From Natrinema zhouii (GTDB lineage: Archaea; Halobacteriota; Halobacteria; Halobacteriales; Natrialbaceae): DNA of 64,000 nt. Within the stretch, counting starts at the first letter, position 1; each line of letters starts with the position of its first letter. A program made the translations under genes and the position numbers. Below the pieces are notes generated by a model, which was given only the letters and a program-made list of their open reading frames with translations, was not told the origin of the DNA and searched no databases. The stretch covers positions 3,596,001 through 3,660,000 of the forward strand of contig NZ_CP059154.1 of assembly GCF_013456555.2 (NCBI RefSeq). The letters are read 5' to 3'. This document shows, one piece after another, positions 61,814 to 64,000 of the stretch.

Positions 61814-62083
61814 ATGGAAACCGAGGTCACGGTCTACGGCCTGCTCCGGAGCGCGACCGGCGACGAGACGGTCACGCTCGAGTGGCCCGGCGGCACCGTC
61901 ACCGACGCCGTCGCAGCGTTGGTCGACGCGTACCCGCGCGCTGAATCGTACCTTTACGACGGCGACGAACTGCGGGCGAGCGTCAGGGTGTCGATGGACG
62001 GCGAGCGCACCGCGCTGGAAGACCGAGTTCCAGCGGATGCGTCGCTGACGCTGATGCCCGCGGTTCAGGGCGGATCTCGGTAG
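61814..62083 (+). CDS. MoaD/ThiS-like ubiquitin-fold protein
   Basis: An 89-residue beta-grasp protein: METEVTVYGLLRSATGDETVTLEWPGGTVTDAVAALVDAYP, then LRASVRVSMDGERTALEDRVPADASLTLMPAVQGGSR. The fold and the C-terminal ..MPAVQGG fit the MoaD/SAMP family used for molybdopterin sulfur transfer or protein conjugation. Two residues (Ser-Arg) follow the GG, so the tail needed for activation is not exposed as encoded. Start ATG 61814 replaces GTG 61805. No Mo-cofactor genes lie nearby. Confidence 0.8.
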   Translation: METEVTVYGLLRSATGDETVTLEWPGGTVTDAVAALVDAYPRAESYLYDGDELRASVRVSMDGERTALEDRVPADASLTLMPAVQGGSR

Positions 62084-62128
62084 TGTCGCGGCTTCGGAGC
62101 ACCTCGAAAGGACGAGGAACGTCCGGGC

Positions 62129-62323
62129 CTACCGGAGGAGAATCACGAGTAGAAAGAGGACGGGAAATCCGATTCCGACCAGTAGTATCCCGATAAAGAC
62201 GATCTCGAGGGAAAGAACGGAGAGAAGCAGTACGAGGAGGACGGCACTCGAGAGCGCGATAATGAGATTCAAGCGGAGTTTGATCCCTGACTCGTCCGTT
62301 AGTATCTGTCTCAAGCAGCACAC
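62129..62323 (-). CDS. small two-helix membrane protein
   Basis: About 64 residues with a short basic and polar N-terminus (LRQILTDESGIKLRLNL) and two tightly spaced hydrophobic segments (IIALSSAVLLVLLLSVLSLEIVFIGILLVGIGFPVLFLLVILL). An AT-rich block just upstream on the minus strand (about 62324-62346) is a likely promoter. Initiation may be at GTG 62323 or TTG 62314. Not recognised. Confidence 0.5.
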   Translation of the reverse strand: MCCLRQILTDESGIKLRLNLIIALSSAVLLVLLLSVLSLEIVFIGILLVGIGFPVLFLLVILLR

Positions 62324-62481
62324 AATATAATTTTTAATTTATGTGTGTCCTTTGCCTGCGACACTGTCTTCTTGAGGCGTGGGCGACAGAAGGGGACGGA
62401 TTCGTTGTGTGAGTGGGCCGTGCGTGCCGCGAGTTGCACGAACGCCGGAATTCGGAACCGAGTCGGAAGCCGCGGTACTGG

Positions 62482-63792
62482 CTACTGCAACCCGTACTGC
62501 TCGCGCACCAGGTGATCGATGCCGCGCTCCGCGAGCACATCCATCGGTGCGAGCATATCCAACTGCACCACGCCCGGCAGACGGCCGATCTGGACGCCGC
62601 CGGTGAACGTACACCGCGAGCGGACCTCGCCCTCGCTCATGTCCAGCAGTTTCGTCGCGCGGTCGAAGGCGTTCTGCGTAGCGTCGTTGACCGTCGCACC
62701 GGAGCCGACGACCTGAATCGGGCCCATGTCGTCCTCGACGTCGACGCCGTGTTCCGCGCCGAGTTCGCGGCCCGCCTCGCGCTCCTCGTCGCTGTAGGGT
62801 TTGCTGATGAACGGCAGATCGTCCTCGTTGGGCAGGAGGACCGGGCCGTCAAGTTCGAGGCCCTCGATGACCTCGACGTCCATCGTGACGGTCCCGCTCA
62901 CGTCGGTCGTGTGCAGGGAGAGTTCGCCGTCGCCCTGGTTCGCGTGCAGATCGCCGACGTAGACGCCGGCGCCGTCGACCTTGACCGGGCAGATCAGTGT
63001 CGCACCCGGACGGACCTGCGGAATGTCCATGTGACCGTCAGTTCGGTCCTCGAGGTCCTCCTCGCTCTCGACGCCGTAGTCGTGTTCGGCCCCGATGAGG
63101 TACTGGCCGAAGTCGCCGGCGTTGTGCGAGTCGGGCATCGTGATCGGCGGGGTCGTTCCGATGTTTCCGATGAACGGACGCAGCCGCCCCAGGGTACCGG
63201 GCATCTCGTCGGGTTCGTACAGCAAGATGGGGTGTTGACGGGAGTTCTCGGGAATGTCCATCACCTCGTCGGCATCTTTTGCGAGTTCGTGAGCAGCGTC
63301 CTCGTCGAGGGTGATCCCAACGGTGTGATCGTCGTCGAAGGCGACGGTGTAGCCGTACTCGAAGCCGAAGGCGGAGGCGTTCGCGCCGCACTCGGCGCAC
63401 GTGATCGCGTCTTCCCCCGTGCCCTCGACGATCGTCTCGGGCCACTCGGTGCCACACTCCGGACAGCGGTGATCGACGAACGGGTCGTCGCCGAACGCGC
63501 CCTCCCGCTCGGCCATCGAGCCCGTGCTCGTCGCCATGCTCGTCACGTCCATGTCCCGGATGTGGAGCGCGACGGCATCTCCGACGGACGCTCCCTCGAC
63601 GCGGATCGGTCGAGTGACCTCGTGACCGCCGTGGAACTCGGGCGTGACCATCGGCCCCCAGCAACCCGGCGGTGTGTACGTCTCAATCGTTCCGCCGTCC
63701 GCGACGGTTCCCGCCCACTCCTGATCGGGACCGACGAGGCCGAGCGTGTACTGATCGACGGACAGTTCCTGTTCGACGTTTCGCTGTGCCAT
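62482..63792 (-). CDS. acetamidase/formamidase with inserted zinc ribbon
   Basis: An FmdA/AmdA-family amidase, 436 residues, hydrolysing formamide or small amides to ammonia. It has LGLVGPDQEWAGTVADGGTIETYTPPGCWGPMVTPEFHGG, GDAVALHIRDMDVTS, IGNIGTTPPITMPDSHNAGDFGQYLIGAEHD (core), VYVGDLHANQGDGE and MLAPMDVLAERGIDHLV. Residues 110-135 hold two CxxC pairs (CPECGTEW, CAECGANA) making a zinc ribbon, which looks like an addition to the core fold. ATG 63792 is used. It could supply nitrogen. No urease or nitrogen regulators are nearby. Confidence 0.88.
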   Translation of the reverse strand: MAQRNVEQELSVDQYTLGLVGPDQEWAGTVADGGTIETYTPPGCWGPMVTPEFHGGHEVTRPIRVEGASVGDAVALHIRDMDVTSMATSTGSMAEREGAFGDDPFVDHRCPECGTEWPETIVEGTGEDAITCAECGANASAFGFEYGYTVAFDDDHTVGITLDEDAAHELAKDADEVMDIPENSRQHPILLYEPDEMPGTLGRLRPFIGNIGTTPPITMPDSHNAGDFGQYLIGAEHDYGVESEEDLEDRTDGHMDIPQVRPGATLICPVKVDGAGVYVGDLHANQGDGELSLHTTDVSGTVTMDVEVIEGLELDGPVLLPNEDDLPFISKPYSDEEREAGRELGAEHGVDVEDDMGPIQVVGSGATVNDATQNAFDRATKLLDMSEGEVRSRCTFTGGVQIGRLPGVVQLDMLAPMDVLAERGIDHLVREQYGLQ

Positions 63793-64000
63793 AACATACC
63801 AATGTATGCCGTTACCGGCGATAAACGTACTGCTCGGACCCGTCTGCAAGCGCCCGGACAGTCTCAAACGACCGACAGTACGGGGCGGAATACAGTCGCT
63901 ACTAATAGACACTGTATACCCGATCGCACAACGATAGCGAGGTTCAGAACACGCACCGTGAGCGAGAACTGCGGACTGTGCGATCGATGGATAACTCGTT

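Noticed and set aside
1..64000. tRNA, rRNA or CRISPR array
   Set aside because: I looked for GGTTCGA-type T-loops, 16S/23S motifs and evenly spaced identical repeats and saw none. The hairpin arrays have different arms in each unit and no spacers, so they are not CRISPR.

Overview
This window reads as a haloarchaeal chromosome segment, most likely Natrialbales-like (inference). It is GC-rich, the proteins are strongly acidic, secreted proteins carry twin-arginine (Tat) signals, many genes have a TATA box 26-29 bases before an ATG with no leader, and the gene set (cetZ1, F420 biosynthesis, DUF7344-type regulators, stand-alone Lrp RAM domains, small zinc proteins) is typical of Halobacteria. 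I saw no tRNA, rRNA, CRISPR array or intact insertion sequence.

Layout. 1-6.5 kb: end of a PhzF-like gene, phosphoenolpyruvate synthase (ppsA), two divergent membrane-protein genes, a winged-helix regulator, a secreted coiled-coil protein and a long non-coding stretch. 6.5-13.2 kb: a DUF5802-like protein, an archaeal Vms1-like peptidyl-tRNA hydrolase, micro zinc proteins, a decayed MFS transporter, the D-glutamate catabolic pair dgcN-dgcA, a Tat protein and a P-loop kinase. 13.2-21.2 kb: two tandem paralogous membrane proteins, a lipoprotein, PspA, a winged-helix/zinc-ribbon regulator divergent from an M23 peptidase with a perfect 11-bp-arm palindrome between them, and an alpha/beta hydrolase. 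21.3-30.5 kb: an FRG gene broken by an early stop, a HerA-like ATPase, an anchored cohesin-like protein, regulators, a DUF1059/membrane pair and NurA. 30.6-38.7 kb: a zinc ribbon, an HTTM membrane protein, gpmI carrying a 102-bp in-frame insertion made of tandem hairpins, a histidine-kinase remnant, and a secreted PhoX-type phosphatase with cohesin and dockerin modules, overlapping a membrane-anchored cohesin gene. 38.9-46.6 kb: metY, small conserved genes, a second tandem-hairpin array, an Lrp/TrkA/Lrp unit, two overlapping membrane genes, tmk and an NDUFA9-like reductase. 46.8-55 kb: cetZ1, then the coenzyme F420 genes cofC, cofG and cofH, with a beta-propeller Tat protein and a cyclase-family hydrolase between. 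55-64 kb: a HEAT-like protein, purC behind a leaderless mini-ORF, a very large secreted GH2 beta-galactosidase with two inserted LamG-type domains, a MoaD-like protein and a zinc-ribbon-bearing formamidase.

How the genes fit together. cofC-cofG-cofH form an F420 module. phoX and the following cohesin gene look like a surface display pair in which a dockerin-tagged phosphatase could be held by an anchored cohesin. dgcN-dgcA form a two-gene catabolic operon. The HerA-like ATPase and NurA, 4.4 kb apart, may act together on DNA ends. The most unusual structural signal is the two arrays of short hairpins with three-base loops, one inside the gpmI coding sequence and one just downstream of an Lrp gene. 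They may represent a mobile palindromic element able to insert in frame into protein genes.
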